A stretch of DNA of 64,000 nucleotides from Balamuthia mandrillaris. Its lineage: Eukaryota > Discosea > Longamoebia > Balamuthiidae. The translations under genes and the position numbers were made by a program. This document shows, piece by piece, positions 32,878 to 43,678 of the stretch (positions are counted from its first letter, which is position 1; every line of letters starts with the position of its first letter). The notes beneath the pieces are model-generated. The model did not search any database and was not told where the DNA came from. It saw only the letters and a list, made by a program, of their open reading frames with translations. The stretch covers positions 62,001 to 126,000 of the forward strand of contig JAVKOQ010000003.1 in the NCBI GenBank assembly GCA_031835245.1, written 5' to 3'.

Positions 32878-34308
32878 CTACAATAAGGTCAGGTTCCACA
32901 ATTCTAACTCTCCCACTCTATCATACTCAAAGTATTGCGGTATGCAGTCTGTGGGAATAAGTGTGCCCTTGAAATGTGGCCGTCCTTCCGTCTTTGCTTG
33001 TTCCTCGACTCCCTGCTCATCATCCGAAGCGACAAAGTAGGTGCGGAAATGAGAGTAAGCCTTTGCCGTGGGAGCCAGGTCTTCCAACGTGAAGTTTATC
33101 CGCTTCTCGATAGCGATGTAGGCTGTGGCTGGTTGTCTACCTCCTTCTTCACTCTCTGTCAATTGCATAAGTTGTCTGCACGAGGTTGTTAAAAAACCAA
33201 GTGTAGAAGAACATAAAGAGGAAAGGTGAAACCTTAGTGTGTGGAAGAAACTGTCTGTAATGCTGTCCTCATAAATAACTAGAAGCAGAAGGCGATCAGC
33301 AGTTGCATAAGTGCAGGAGTTAAAAGTTGTTACCATCAGCCGCCAGAAATACAGACACACGGGCTACCGCTTTCATTTCTTCACATGACCAACAGAACCG
33401 TTCATCCTTGCAGCCACCATTCTCTTCTGCCGTTTGAATGCCTTTGCTCCAATCCAACCTTCACAGGAACATTCAAAACATGTTATTAGCGGCTGCAGCA
33501 TAGAACGCAAGGAAAGAAAAAGAAGAAAAGAAGGAATAGAGAGAGGCGAGAGAGAGAGAGTACTTCTTGACATGAACAGGATTGGAGGAACAGGCACGAC
33601 CACTGTTGAATAAGTAGGAGTTTAGTTGGATATTTCGCTCGCAGTTTTTCAGTATCTCCTCCTCATAGTCTTCATTCGTTCGTTCACAAAGATAACGCAT
33701 AAAATCAGCACAACAGCGAACTGCTTTTAAAAAAAAATGAGAACACATAATAACAGGAACGGGCTAGTACCAGTGGCCCATAGCGTGCTGGCAAACATGG
33801 CCATCACGATGGAAGTAAGCCCAACGCCACAGCCCAGGTCCATCGCGCTGCAGCCCTGAAACAAGCGATGCCCCTCATAGAGGAGATAATCCGACAGCAA
33901 CAGAGCGCCTCGCCACAGCTGCAGCCCCACCGAGCAAAGCGGCGACGCCATCGAGTGCACCAGTGTTATCACCGGTTGTTGTTGTGTTTCCTCTCCTGTG
34001 CCCACCTTGCGCCTTACGACAATGAGGTCTCCTTCCTCATCGACTGCAAAACCTCCTTCTCTGTTGGAGGCGGCCTTGTTCTCTTCATCGGGCCTGGGTT
34101 GGCTAGAAGCGAGAGGTAGCACGATGTTCAACCGAGTGATAAAGCGGTCCTCACCTACGCCAGCTGTTGGTTGTGGTATCTCCGTGATGTGCACCTCAGA
34201 CAGAAATACTTCTTTTTCATGCTCCAGCAGACCTTCCTCTTCCTCCTCTTCTTCTTCCTCCTCGCCACCAGCGACTTCTCTTATTTCTTCGTTCTTCATT
34301 GCGTACAT
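32878..34308 (-). CDS. METTL22: METTL22-like protein lysine methyltransferase
   Basis: A spliced minus-strand gene of about 400 residues. The N-terminus is acidic (a run of Glu). The seven-beta-strand methyltransferase core has G-L-Q-L-W-R-G-A-L-L-L-S-D-Y, SAM motif I A-M-D-L-G-C-G-V-G-L-T-S-I-V, then N-C-E-R-N-I-Q-L-N, V-S-V-F-L-A-A-D, and the METTL22-diagnostic I-E-K-R-I-N-F-T-L-E-D-L near the C-terminus followed by Y-F-E-Y-D-R-V. METTL22 in human methylates the KIN17 protein on lysine; the target here is inferred only. A shorter start at the second Met (34299) is possible. Confidence 0.87.
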
Positions 34309-34612
34309 GCTGGACTACTGTCTCGCGACGGAGGACTCTCATGCCAAGTAGATCACCGTATTGCTCCCCTTAAATTTCTCAGCCCAATGTCGACAATAAT
34401 AAATTTTAGGTCGACATGAGAAGTTGTATGACGTCATCGCTGTCGAAGGGTCGCAACTAAGGACCCATCGGTTTTTTTTTGGGGCTATTTAAGTGGACGC
34501 CAATTTGTTTTTTCCTACAAACTAACAAACAAACAAACAATCAAACAAGCAAACAAACAAACAATCAAACAAACAAACAATCAATCAAACAAACAAATAT
34601 ACTCTATCCCCC
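34309..34612. promoter_or_regulatory. Promoter and A/C-rich leader of the intronless F-box gene
   Basis: A TATTTAA element at 34486-34492 lies about 120 bp before the ATG. It is followed by a leader made of imperfect AAACAAACAATC repeats (34520-34600). Such a CAA/AAAC leader has little secondary structure and would favour efficient scanning. Confidence 0.5.
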
Positions 34613-36001
34613 ATGAACCCTCCATCGCTGTTGACTACTTGTCCAGCTGGCCACATCCACGTGCATGCGCACCCATACCTCATCACCATCATCAACAAAG
34701 TCCTCCCGCCCGAGGTTCTGACACAGATCCTAACGGACGTGGGGCTGGTGGGATTGGAGGGCCTGGTGCGTAGCGTATGCAAGCACTGGAATGCCATAAT
34801 ATTGTACCTGGCTGGAAGAAGACCTGTGATCAGCCTGCGATGCATAACGCAGTGGTGCAATACAGCGGCATGGAGTGACCGCGAAAAACCATCAAATATC
34901 GTGGCCGCTAAGCCCTCGGAGTACTGCGAGCCACCGCCGCCGCCCTACATCCGCTGGAAATATGCTTTGGCGGAGGCCGCGGGGTACTACGGCGGCGAGC
35001 TCATGGACATGATGTTCGCTAGGCGCATCCGCGCTGGCACCACCGCGCAGATGCGCTTTAGTCAGGGAGACCTGCACAAGCGAGTGATTGTAGGCGCCAT
35101 AAAGGGAGGTCGGGTGGACGTATTGGACTTGCTGCTTCGAACAGGTGGTGGTGAGTTCATGCACCTCTTTTACCGAAAGCTCCACCACGCCGAGAAATGG
35201 GCGGTAGCGGCCGTCCGTGGCAGGATTCAGGTCATGAATTGGATGAAACACAAACTGGGGGCCTTTGATGAGAGAGAGGTGACTAGCGTCTGTGGGGCGG
35301 CACGCTTCGGCCGCTTGGACACGCTCGAATGGTACTGGGCGAATAGCAGGGATCGAGTCAAGCTCTTCACTGCGCCCGTGATCCTATCGGAGGCCGCCAG
35401 GTGCGGGCAATTGGGGGTGGTCCAGTGGCTCAGAGTGCTGTTCGCTCCGCCTCTCCCTTGGCCCGAGGACATCGTGGAACTGGCGGTGGAATCCGGGAAC
35501 ACTGACTTGGTGCGATGGTTGGAGACGTCGTACTCCTGGGACGCGTTTCGAGCCTGGGACTACAAAAGGGCCATGAAAGCCGCCGCCCGTCAGGGACACG
35601 TGGAGATGGCGCAACTCGTGGCGGAGGTGGTGCAACGCCGCTGCATGCTTGACGACAGCAAGATCCGACAGGGGTACTTGTGTGCAGCCGATTATGCAGC
35701 CATTTACGGCCGAGCGGACATTCTACGATGGGTAAAGGGGCGTGTGGGCGGGCCGTTCCATGAGACCCTGCCAGAGTTCAACGCCATGGCCCACATGCTC
35801 GGACGCACCATCCCGGCAACGAACACCGCACCAACCCCGTGCGTAAGGCTCGAAAAATACCACGAGGTGGCCGTCCCCAACGACGACGTGGATCGCTTCC
35901 TGCTGGAGGAACATGCGCTCTGCCTGTCGGCCAAGCATCCGGGAGTCTTTGAGGAGCTGCTTCGCACCGGCAAAAAAAAAAGAAAAAGGTCGGAAGAATA
36001 A
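34613..36001 (+). CDS. Intronless F-box/ankyrin protein, giant-virus-like organisation
   Basis: A single exon of 462 residues, visibly richer in G+C than its flanks. An F-box-like helix lies at residues 28-60 (L-P-P-E-V-L-T-Q-I-L...V-R-S-V-C-K-H-W-N). Degenerate ankyrin units follow: G-G-R-V-D-V-L-D-L-L, F-G-R-L-D-T-L-E-W-Y, C-G-Q-L-G-V-V-Q-W-L, S-G-N-T-D-L-V-R-W-L, Q-G-H-V-E-M-A-Q-L-V and Y-G-R-A-D-I-L-R-W-V. The C-terminus is a basic cluster, K-K-K-R-K-R, resembling a nuclear localisation signal. The architecture equals F-box/ankyrin families abundant in large DNA viruses of amoebae and in their hosts. It is probably a ubiquitin-ligase substrate receptor. Confidence 0.8.
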   Translation: MNPPSLLTTCPAGHIHVHAHPYLITIINKVLPPEVLTQILTDVGLVGLEGLVRSVCKHWNAIILYLAGRRPVISLRCITQWCNTAAWSDREKPSNIVAAKPSEYCEPPPPPYIRWKYALAEAAGYYGGELMDMMFARRIRAGTTAQMRFSQGDLHKRVIVGAIKGGRVDVLDLLLRTGGGEFMHLFYRKLHHAEKWAVAAVRGRIQVMNWMKHKLGAFDEREVTSVCGAARFGRLDTLEWYWANSRDRVKLFTAPVILSEAARCGQLGVVQWLRVLFAPPLPWPEDIVELAVESGNTDLVRWLETSYSWDAFRAWDYKRAMKAAARQGHVEMAQLVAEVVQRRCMLDDSKIRQGYLCAADYAAIYGRADILRWVKGRVGGPFHETLPEFNAMAHMLGRTIPATNTAPTPCVRLEKYHEVAVPNDDVDRFLLEEHALCLSAKHPGVFEELLRTGKKKRKRSEE

Positions 36002-37578
36002 ATCAAAGATCTTTATTCCACGGTGCTCAAGTACTTGCGGGAGACGTACGGACACAGGAAAAAAAAATCAGGGGGAAAAAACAACGATAAAACTTCTCAG
36101 GCCCTTTCAAAAACTCGGCGTTTGCCGATTACGTCAGCACTTCCGCGATGAACCCAGGCAGTACAGGGCAAGTTAGCGCGAAATGGTGCCCAAAAGCCCG
36201 AGCGGGAGAACAATAAAAGACAACATTTTTTCTGATAATTTTATCGATATTTTTCACAGTTATTTGGGTGTAAAACTGTATTTTTTGGCGAACTCAGGCC
36301 CTTTCAAACATTTGCTTTGCTGTTAAACTTTTAAACTGCAGATACAAGCTGATTCAAGGCGAGCCCAACCACGAACTGTGGACAAGTGTAAGAATAAAAG
36401 GAAGACATTGTGGAAGATATTCCTATACCGGAAACAATGGAGGCAAAAGAACGAGAAGAAGGGCAAAAAGCGCAAAAGGTCTTCCTTGGACCACTCTTGT
36501 ATGAACGAAAATGGTGATGATGACGATGACGATGATGCTTACTCCCACCATTCTTCTTCTTCTTCTTTTTCTTCTTCTTCCTTCTTGTTCTTCTTCTTCC
36601 TTCTTCTTCTTCTTCTTCTGGTCAATGGTCTTCTTTTGGTGTGCAGGCTTCTCTGTCTTTTTGTGAGAGGTGGCAGGCAGCGTCTTCCTCTTCCTCTTCT
36701 TCTTCTTCCTCTTCCTCTTTCTCTTCCTTTTCCTCTTCCTCTTCTTCTTCTCCTTCCTCTTCCTCTGACCTTTTGTCTCTTCATGGCTATCGACCTGCAC
36801 ATTCGCTGGCAGCAAAACGGAGAAGGTTGATTTAAAACTTTTACTCTCTCTCTCTCTCTTTCTCTTTGGTTTTTGTTATTGGTGTCCCTTATAAAATATA
36901 CAAGGCAATCAACTACCCCAGCTTCTACAACTTAGAAGGCAAACCTACAATTGCGGGGAACATAGGGAAGGAAAGACAACCAGTAGAGGAAGAGAATGAA
37001 AAAAGTGCTGATGATGATGAAACTGGGATCGAAGAAGACGAGTGCAGCCTTACACTGACCTTGAAGTCAACTTGAAGCACTTTGGCATGTTTCGACGACA
37101 GACTATCTACCTTGTTTATCCGAAGTAAAAATCTTTTTGTTTGTTGCTCATTCTGCTTTTCGCTGTTTTCTGTTTGGTTTATTGGCACTGTGTTTTGTAC
37201 AACAACAACAACAAAAAAACAAGACTATTTGGCCGCCGGTAACAACGACACAGGAAGTTCTAAAGTTTTGGAGAATTTGAAAGAAAAGGAGTTAACATAA
37301 ACAAAAAGGGTCAGGTAACGTCACCAAGTCCAGTAGTTGGTTGGTAACACTATCTACATTTAGTTCCGGATGGTTGTTGAATGGAGCTCAGCATGCCTGT
37401 TCGTGATGCGTGATTGTGGGCCAACTGAGGAAAGGAGTTAGCTTTAAAATCATTCAACTACTGACCATCATGATCAGACGTTAGCTGGCCCAATATCTGT
37501 TGTGTGGTTTTTTTATTTTTGGTAGGTTGTCAGCAACACCAGCCTATGATCCTGTTAAGGAAAACATCTCCTCTTCCT
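36002..37578. other. Long gap with low-complexity tract, no supported gene
   Basis: The core is a TTC/CTT-rich pyrimidine tract (36540-36775). Possible coding pieces on the plus strand flank it: 36378-36520, with K-K-G-K-K-R-K-R-S then poly-Asp, and 36866-37075, ending in an acidic tail with stop at 37073-37075. They could be exons of one plus-strand gene coding for a Lys/Asp/Ser-rich protein, since a plausible donor (36827) and acceptor (near 36904) exist, but no domain confirms it. 37080-37578 looks non-coding. Confidence 0.35.
36540..36775. repeat. Pyrimidine-rich (TTC)/(CTTCCT) tract
   Basis: About 235 bases of imperfect CTT, TTC and TTCCTC repeats, interrupted at 36620-36680 by unique sequence. 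Confidence 0.9.
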
Positions 37579-38628
37579 TCAACGAAAACTAAACACAAAC
37601 ACAAACCGCATTCCATAGTCCAACAACAGTTCCTCGCCCACAGCAATGTCTCTGATGCATTGTACTACAACTACCAGATGATCCTTCTCTTCTTCTTCGA
37701 GGTGTTTGCGGTAATGCTGGGGTTGAGCGATACCCAGCCATACCTTTTCCAACTTGACATTCGGACTCGAGACTGACGATGAAGATGTCGGCACACCGCG
37801 ATAGTCGTTGATGAAACGCGCTTCGTTGCCAATCCAAGAGGCGTCCACTCTCATGCGGGAGGTCCGCTCTGGTGCCGACTGGGTACTGTAGTCCACGTTA
37901 TAGTAGCTTTCGTATTCGCCCACGTCCATATTCACCACAGCGCCAGCGTAGATGCAGACCACCTCTCCCTCTCTATACGGAAGTAGGGCAAAGCAACCGT
38001 GTTGTCCGTTGCATGGATGCTGCTTATCTGCTAACTTTCGTATCTCTAAGTAATCTGACAGTCTTTCTTCTTTGTCTTCTTCTTCTTCTTTGCTTTCATA
38101 AGATTCCGTTTGAAGCAGACCTCGAAGTCTCTCTAACAAAGAAGTAGGCCAATATAGTCCACTATCCTCGACGCGTCTTACTCGCAGCTTTTCGTTGCGT
38201 CGGAGGTTGCGAGTGGCCCTCACGAATATCCTAAACTTACCAAACACGAAGAAGCGTTGCAGCTCGACGTTGCTGGACTCTGGTCCGTCTTCTTCCTCCT
38301 CTTCGGCTTCGACGTCGGCTTTGCACGAAAGACCGAGTGCTTGCCGCAAGAGCAGCCGTCCACGGAGTTCGTCATCGAGGGAGCATTCACCAAGGAAGCA
38401 GCCGCAGCGGAACAGCCCATAGTTTTTGGTGTACAAAGCGGGACCTATGCGTTGGGTACAGTCCGATAGGCCGCCTTTTCTTTTGTAACAGGTTGGGCGA
38501 AGCGGTTCCGCGCTGTCCAGCCAAACCAAGTCCTCTGTGAAGTAAACATCGTCGCAGGGCCAGATTTTGGGTTGCCTTGTTCCCTCCACATAGGTTTTCG
38601 CTACTACTCCTTGTTGTTGCGCTGCCAT
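37579..38628 (-). CDS. SET-domain protein methyltransferase
   Basis: A single continuous frame of 349 residues from the ATG at 38628. The SET core is in the C-terminal half: G-C-F-A-L-L-P-Y-R-E-G-E-V-V-C-I-Y-A-G, then D-A-S-W-I-G-N-E-A-R-F-I-N-D-Y-R-G (replacing the usual N-H-S), P-N-V, and the closing G-E-E-L-L-L-D-Y-G. The N-terminal 200 residues are Cys- and Glu-rich without a recognised domain. It is a probable lysine methyltransferase of SAM-dependent SET type; whether histones are the substrate is not visible. No post-SET CxCxxxxC follows. Very short C-terminus. Confidence 0.85.
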   Translation of the reverse strand: MAAQQQGVVAKTYVEGTRQPKIWPCDDVYFTEDLVWLDSAEPLRPTCYKRKGGLSDCTQRIGPALYTKNYGLFRCGCFLGECSLDDELRGRLLLRQALGLSCKADVEAEEEEEDGPESSNVELQRFFVFGKFRIFVRATRNLRRNEKLRVRRVEDSGLYWPTSLLERLRGLLQTESYESKEEEEDKEERLSDYLEIRKLADKQHPCNGQHGCFALLPYREGEVVCIYAGAVVNMDVGEYESYYNVDYSTQSAPERTSRMRVDASWIGNEARFINDYRGVPTSSSSVSSPNVKLEKVWLGIAQPQHYRKHLEEEEKDHLVVVVQCIRDIAVGEELLLDYGMRFVFVFSFR

Positions 38629-38889
38629 TCCCCCCGTGATGCACTTTCGGTTCTGTCTTTGGCGTAACTTCGTTGAAGCAAAAAAAAAAATAAGATAGGT
38701 TTAGAAAACCTCTTTGTGAAACTGTAATCTAAACTACTATTCATATTCCTGAGCCAATCGGAAAAAGTGAATTTCTCATCACCGTTTCTATTATGGGAAT
38801 ATTTTTCCGAAATTTCGTCATCATAATTAATTTAAGGTAACCACCTTAAAAAGTGCCTCTTCGCAAAACAATTTCATTTTATAAGCGTT

Positions 38890-40586
38890 TCACTTTTCTG
38901 CAAACTGGTTCATGAACTGATTGAAGGCCTGCGCTTCCATCTGTACAACCACGGACATCAGCTTATTTTCATCATCTTCCCCTCCTTCTTCTTCTTCTTC
39001 ATCATTTCCTTCTAATGTGTCATCCGTAGGCTTCGCCACATCTCTGATCTCTTTGACCAAGCCGTTACGGTGGAGGAAGTTCATTTGGGCCTGTCCCGTC
39101 GAAGATGACACCGGCACCAGGAATTCATAGAGCTTGGTTTGTTTCCCATGATACTTGCGATGGATCCTTTCTTCCACGTGTTGCAACAGTTCATCGCAGC
39201 CTTCCCCTGTCTTGGCAGATATCAGGAAAACGTTGTCTTTCCTGCGCAGTTCGTCCAACAGTGCTTCACTGTCTGTGCCAGAGGATGTTGAATGCAAAGT
39301 TAGATCGTCTTCGTTTTCTGGCTGTTGACTTTGTTGATGTTGTGTTTTGTTCCGTTTTGCGAGTATGATGCTCTTCATCTGTTGTTTTGTCACTTCATCC
39401 AACAAGTCTACCTTGTTCCATACCTCCAAAAACTCTTTTCCTTTTCCTTCGCCAGCCGTCTGGTCTTCATCTCCGATTTGATGATAAGAAGAAGGATCAA
39501 CGTTCATCTGCCGCAATACTTGATGTACGCTCTCATTCTGGCGACGAGTCTCTGGATGAGTAACGTCACGTACGTGCAGCATTATGTCAGCATGATTGAT
39601 GTTCTCCAACGTCGCTGTGAAAGGTGCCACCAAGTCATGTGGTAAATCGCTGATAAATCCAACTGTATCTGCTGCTAATACTTTTGTTCCTGTTGTTTGT
39701 TGATAAAGCTTGTTAGTTATTTTCTCAATAAATAGCGTAAGCAACCAACCTAAAGGTAATCGGATTCCGCGCACGTGGCTGTGAAGAGAAGCAAAGAGCA
39801 TGTCATGGCTGATTAATGATGTACCGGCCAATCGGTTGAGTAGAGCTGACTTTCCAGCATTTGTGTATCCTAATAATGCTACTAATGGCATTTCTCTATT
39901 TTTCCTCACTTCATTAAAACCAACAACATTAGAAATGGAACAAAACAACGTAAATGATGAGTTGCTACCTTCTTGTTGCAACTCTCTGGACTTGGAGATC
40001 TGCCTTAGCTCCTGTCTTAGCTTCTTCTCGCGCTCATCCAGCTTTCTGCGTTCTAACTCCAACAAGGTCTCACCTGCGCCAGCCAAGAAGGCACCACCAC
40101 CACGTTGTTGTGCCAAATGGACGGATTGAAGGGCAGTACTCAAGTGCATTCGTTGATATGGCAACGAGGCTAACTCCACCTGACATTGGCTTTCTCTGCT
40201 CTGAGCTCTGTTATAGAATATTTCCAATATAAGCCTAAACCTATCCATAACCTATTTCATCGTTTGTCAAAAACAGATGCGAGGAGATGAGAGCGATTCA
40301 TTTTCAGTGGTGATGTTTCATTTTACCCTACAATTAAGTTGTGAGGCTAAGTTGAAGGTTTGGGTGGGCTGAAGGGAAAGGCTGTCGATGACCAGAATGT
40401 CGCATGGACGCTGAGCCAGCAACGCTTTCAGTTCTTGGATTTTGCCCTTTCCAAAGAATGTTGCTGCATTGATGGCATTCACTTTGATGACTTGAGCATG
40501 GCTTACTGGCCATTCCAATGCCTCCGTCAAGGCCACTAAATAAATTTTCGTGGGGCAACATTAAGGAGAGGGAGGAAGAGAAGAGA

Positions 40587-40622
<36 letters not shown>

Positions 40623-41643
40623 ACAAACCTGCTTCTTGAAGACGAAGTTGCAAGAACTCTAGGGAAAAAATAGATAGTCAGTATCAAAGCAAGAAAAGAC
40701 GAGTTCATGGCTAAAAGACCTGTCTTTGAGGTGGCAGCATCGTCTTTCTCAATGTCATCTTCTTCCTTTGGTTCTTGTGATACAGCAGATATGGTAATTG
40801 TCTCTTTGCTCTTCTTTTTCTTGTGCTTCTTTCTGTTGCCTACAAACGGGTGTATGATCATCACCTATTATCAAGAGGCACCACCACCAAAGCAAACCAT
40901 GAGCCCATATAGCGCTACACAAAGCAGAACAGCCACAGCCACCACATGGGACAAACAAAAAAGAAGAAAGCCAAACAGGAAGCAGAAGAAGAGGAAGAAG
41001 AAGAGGAGATGTGATGCCAAAACGTCAAGAAGAAGAAGAAGAAGAAGAAGAAGAAGAAGAAGAAGAAGAAGAAGAAGAAGAAGAAGAAGAAGAAGAAGAA
41101 GAACAAGAACAAGAACAAGAACAAGAACAAGAACAAGAACAAGAACAAGAACAAGAACAAGAACAAGAACAAGAACAAGAACAAGAAGAACAGGGAGAGA
41201 GCAAACAGCAAGAAGGCGCTATGAAGCGATACCTGTGGTGGGCGGTTAGGGTCTTGCCAAAGGCTGCCAGGCTTGAGAGCCTGAAGGGCAGCGTGCGCTT
41301 CGGTAGGTTCCTCAGGGAGGGTATCCTCAGCGGCGGCCCAGTCGCTCTGTCCCTTTTTTCCTTGGCTGTTCGCTCTGGAGAGGCGTTGCTGGCGAGAGAA
41401 TCTGGCTTCCAGCGTGGAGCCCGGTGAAGAGGAAGGGGCTTTGCTGCCCGTGGCAAACGTACGCCGCGAAGCCGAGGCAAAAACGGATCGGGTCCGTACC
41501 CAGGACGAGCATGTCCACTCCGCAGCAGGAGGGGATCGAACGAGGAGTGGTGTCCATCGAGCGCCAGAGAGCTGACCAGCCGGACCGGTGCGAGGAGAGC
41601 CCTTCCACCAACCGGCACTGCCTGCCAGTCCGGCCCTTCCCAT
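38890..41643 (-). CDS. GTPBP6: Mitochondrial HflX-family GTPase (GTPBP6-like)
   Basis: A multi-exon minus-strand gene. Exon 1 (41643 to about 41233) has a typical mitochondrial presequence rich in Arg/Ser without acidic residues, including S-A-S-R-R-T-F-A-T-G. It splices in phase 0 across the repeat-bearing intron to V-M-I-I-H-P-F. The HflX N-domain shows I-N-A-A-T-F-F-G-K-G-K-I-Q-E-L and C-D-I-L-V-I-D. Then come the Glu/Arg-rich coiled coil and the GTPase: G1 G-Y-T-N-A-G-K-S-A, G3 D-T-V-G-F and G4 N-K-V-D. The family binds ribosomes and splits or rescues stalled ones; human GTPBP6 does so in mitochondria. The acidic insert before the C-terminus (D-E-E-E-E-E) is lineage-specific. Confidence 0.88.
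40593..40620. repeat. (GA)n microsatellite in HflX intron
   Basis: A short GA run in an HflX intron near 40570-40630, (CT)n on the coding strand. Confidence 0.95.
41028..41192. repeat. Compound (GAA)n-(CAAGAA)n array in HflX intron 1
   Basis: About 25 GAA units pass into about 13 CAAGAA hexamers and end in GAAGAA. It lies inside the first intron and shares the compound pattern with 32107-32231 and 60515-60672. Confidence 0.95.
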
Positions 41644-41734
41644 GCTCCGTTGTGTTCTCGTTCTGCTCTTGTCGGCTTCTTCTTTTGTGTTGTTGTTGGA
41701 ATTTTTTCGAGGAAATTCAACCACAAACGGTTCT

Positions 41735-41946
41735 GAATTGAGAGAAGAGAGAAGAGAGAGAAGAGAGAAGAGAGAGAAGAGAGAGAAGAGAGAAGAGAGA
41801 AGAGAGAAGAGAAGAGAGAAGAGAGAAGAAGAGAAAGAAAGAAGAGAGAAGAGAGAAGAGAAGAGAGAAGAGAGAGAAGAAGAGAGAGAGAAAGAAGAGA
41901 GAAGAGAGAGAGAAGAGAGAGAAGAGAGAAGAGAGAGGGGGAGGAA
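41735..41946. repeat. GA-rich simple repeat upstream of HflX
   Basis: An impure AGAGAAGAGAG tract fills the 395-bp spacer between the HflX start and the 3' end of the trypsin-like gene, both on the minus strand. Confidence 0.9.
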
Positions 41947-42038
41947 AGGGAGGGAAGTGAGAGAATCAGAGAAGAGCCGCACGATCTCTTGTGATTGCAC
42001 TTAAAAGTGGTTTTCTTAACAATTCAACAACATTTGTT

Positions 42039-43208
42039 TTACACTAGGAAACGAAGTAAACAGGAAGCGAGCAGAGACCCGCTGCCTCCGTGGTCCTCCA
42101 CGTCGGCCCCATCCTCAGCAGCCTCAGGAGGATCCTCCAGGCTGCCGCCCGTCACGCGCACCTGCTGTTGCAGCCAATCGGGGGAGATGCGGGTCCACAC
42201 GTTGGGGTAGGTCTGCCCGTTGGGGGAGGCCCAAGGGTAGTCCCGGCCGAAGCTCATCACGCCGATCTGCATGGGTCCCTCCCCGTTCTCATCCTCCAGG
42301 AACAGCGGGCCGCCGCTGTCCCCCACGGAAGCTCCCGACGCTCCAACGGGGTTGGAGGCGGCGCAGACCCAAAGCTGGGCCTCGGAGGCGGTGAACGAGG
42401 TGCTCTCGCCCAAAGCCTCGGCGGAGGCGCGAACGCTGGCTACGCACTCCTCCTGGGACTGTACGAACAGCCGACGCGTGATACGAAGAACAGGGGAGGT
42501 AGTGGCGGGGTCCCTTCCATCGGTGCGTCCCCAGCCCATCATGCTGACGGGCCTTCCCGTCCATTGCTCCTGTTGCTGCTCGATGGAGAGGGAGAGGGGC
42601 AGCCGCACGGGGACCAGCCCGCTCCCAGCCACCACCTTCTGCCTGAGCTTCAACAAGGCGGTGTCTCCTACCACGAAGCTATCGTCCCCTCGGAAGCGAT
42701 GGTCGATGACGCCGAGCTCCACCTGGAAGACCCGCCGGCGAGAGCTGGCCACCTCCCCGTGGACGCGCAGCTCCTCCTCCGCCTGCCCCACGGTCAGCTG
42801 ACGCAGGTCCCTCAGCCCAAAGACCGCTCGGAAGTCGGAGGCGGAGGCTCCTCCCACATCCGCTCTGACCTCCTCGAAGCAGTGGGCGGCCGTCAGCACG
42901 TACTGGGAGGCGATGAGGCTGCAGCCGCAGTTCCTGGTCCGCCAGATAGGTTGCCCTGGGTCCAACTGGGGGTGCACCACGTAGAGGATGCCCATCCAGG
43001 GGTACTCTTCCCCTTCCTCAACTACCTCTCCTTCTATGATCCGTTTGTGCAGCAAGCCTTGTTCCTCTTCCTCTACTTTCTGTCCCTCCGTTTCATGTGC
43101 ATGAACGCTGGTGGGGGTGCTGGTCAAGAGCATCAACACTACCAAGAGCAACAGGCCTTCTGCTACCCATGCCACGCCGCTTGCTACTTTCTTATTCTTT
43201 GTCGCCAT
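42039..43208 (-). CDS. Trypsin-like serine protease (S1), secreted
   Basis: One exon, 389 residues. Signal peptide at residues 10-36 (L-L-L-L-V-V-L-M-L-L). The propeptide ends H-K-R-I-I-E-G, an activation site before I-I-E-G. The catalytic triad is in L-T-A-A-H-C, G-D-T-A-L-L-K-L and G-D-S-G-G-P-L; S1 cysteines are present (C-G-C-S near the start). The Asp of the trypsin specificity pocket is not obvious: the pocket region reads C-A-A-S-N-P-V-G-A, so specificity may not be for Lys/Arg. The C-terminus, G-S-L-L-A-S-C-L-L-R-F-L-V, is hydrophobic and could be a GPI signal. It is intronless and GC-rich. Confidence 0.87.
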   Translation of the reverse strand: MATKNKKVASGVAWVAEGLLLLVVLMLLTSTPTSVHAHETEGQKVEEEEQGLLHKRIIEGEVVEEGEEYPWMGILYVVHPQLDPGQPIWRTRNCGCSLIASQYVLTAAHCFEEVRADVGGASASDFRAVFGLRDLRQLTVGQAEEELRVHGEVASSRRRVFQVELGVIDHRFRGDDSFVVGDTALLKLRQKVVAGSGLVPVRLPLSLSIEQQQEQWTGRPVSMMGWGRTDGRDPATTSPVLRITRRLFVQSQEECVASVRASAEALGESTSFTASEAQLWVCAASNPVGASGASVGDSGGPLFLEDENGEGPMQIGVMSFGRDYPWASPNGQTYPNVWTRISPDWLQQQVRVTGGSLEDPPEAAEDGADVEDHGGSGSLLASCLLRFLV

Positions 43209-43678
43209 TGTTGAGCATGTAGGTCTGTGTACTTAAGCTGAAAACCACAACAGCCGCTATCCTGTAACTTACACTTGCTTTTTCTGCCAAGAGAGTTCTC
43301 CAAAATGTGTTCTTGGAATGACGAGTGGCGATGAATGGGCAGAAGTAGTAGCCCCCAAGGTTGGTTTGGTTGACAAGCACGAAAGTGGTTGGGTCCACTC
43401 GCCCAATGAATGGCAGAGACAAACAAGACAAGCAGAGCAACAGGTTGTTGTTTTTAGTATTCGTTCCACAGGGGTTTGCGGGTGGAATTGCCGCCAATGC
43501 GCCCTCCGTTTTTCGCCCGCTTTTCCCCAACAGCGTAATTTCTTCACTTCCTCCGGAGATGAAGAAAGAGGAGGGAGCAGTTTGCGTCCAGTAGTTTAAG
43601 TGGCGGAAGACTCTTGGGGAGACCCTTCAAGAAGAACCGCACCAAACAAGAGTCCTGTTCTTTCTTTCGTGTTGAAAG
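43209..43678. other. Spacer between protease and CX9C genes
   Basis: 470 bp. It carries the protease promoter and the 3' region of the upstream CX9C gene; no coding signal was seen beyond chance frames. Confidence 0.55.

Noticed and set aside
36925-37188. Fragment resembling ribosomal protein uL30 (F-L-L-R-I-N-K-V-D-S-L-S-S-K-H-A-K-V-L-Q)
   Set aside because: No neighbouring exon on the minus strand supplies the basic N-terminus or the following L-R-x-I segment; likely chance similarity.
41010-41240. Long poly-Glu, poly-Leu/Phe or poly-Ser open frames
   Set aside because: They are translations of the GAA/CAAGAA microsatellite inside the HflX intron.
42090-43214. 374-residue open frame on the plus strand
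   Set aside because: It is the exact antisense shadow of the trypsin-like protease, whose catalytic triad is clear; the shadow has no domain.
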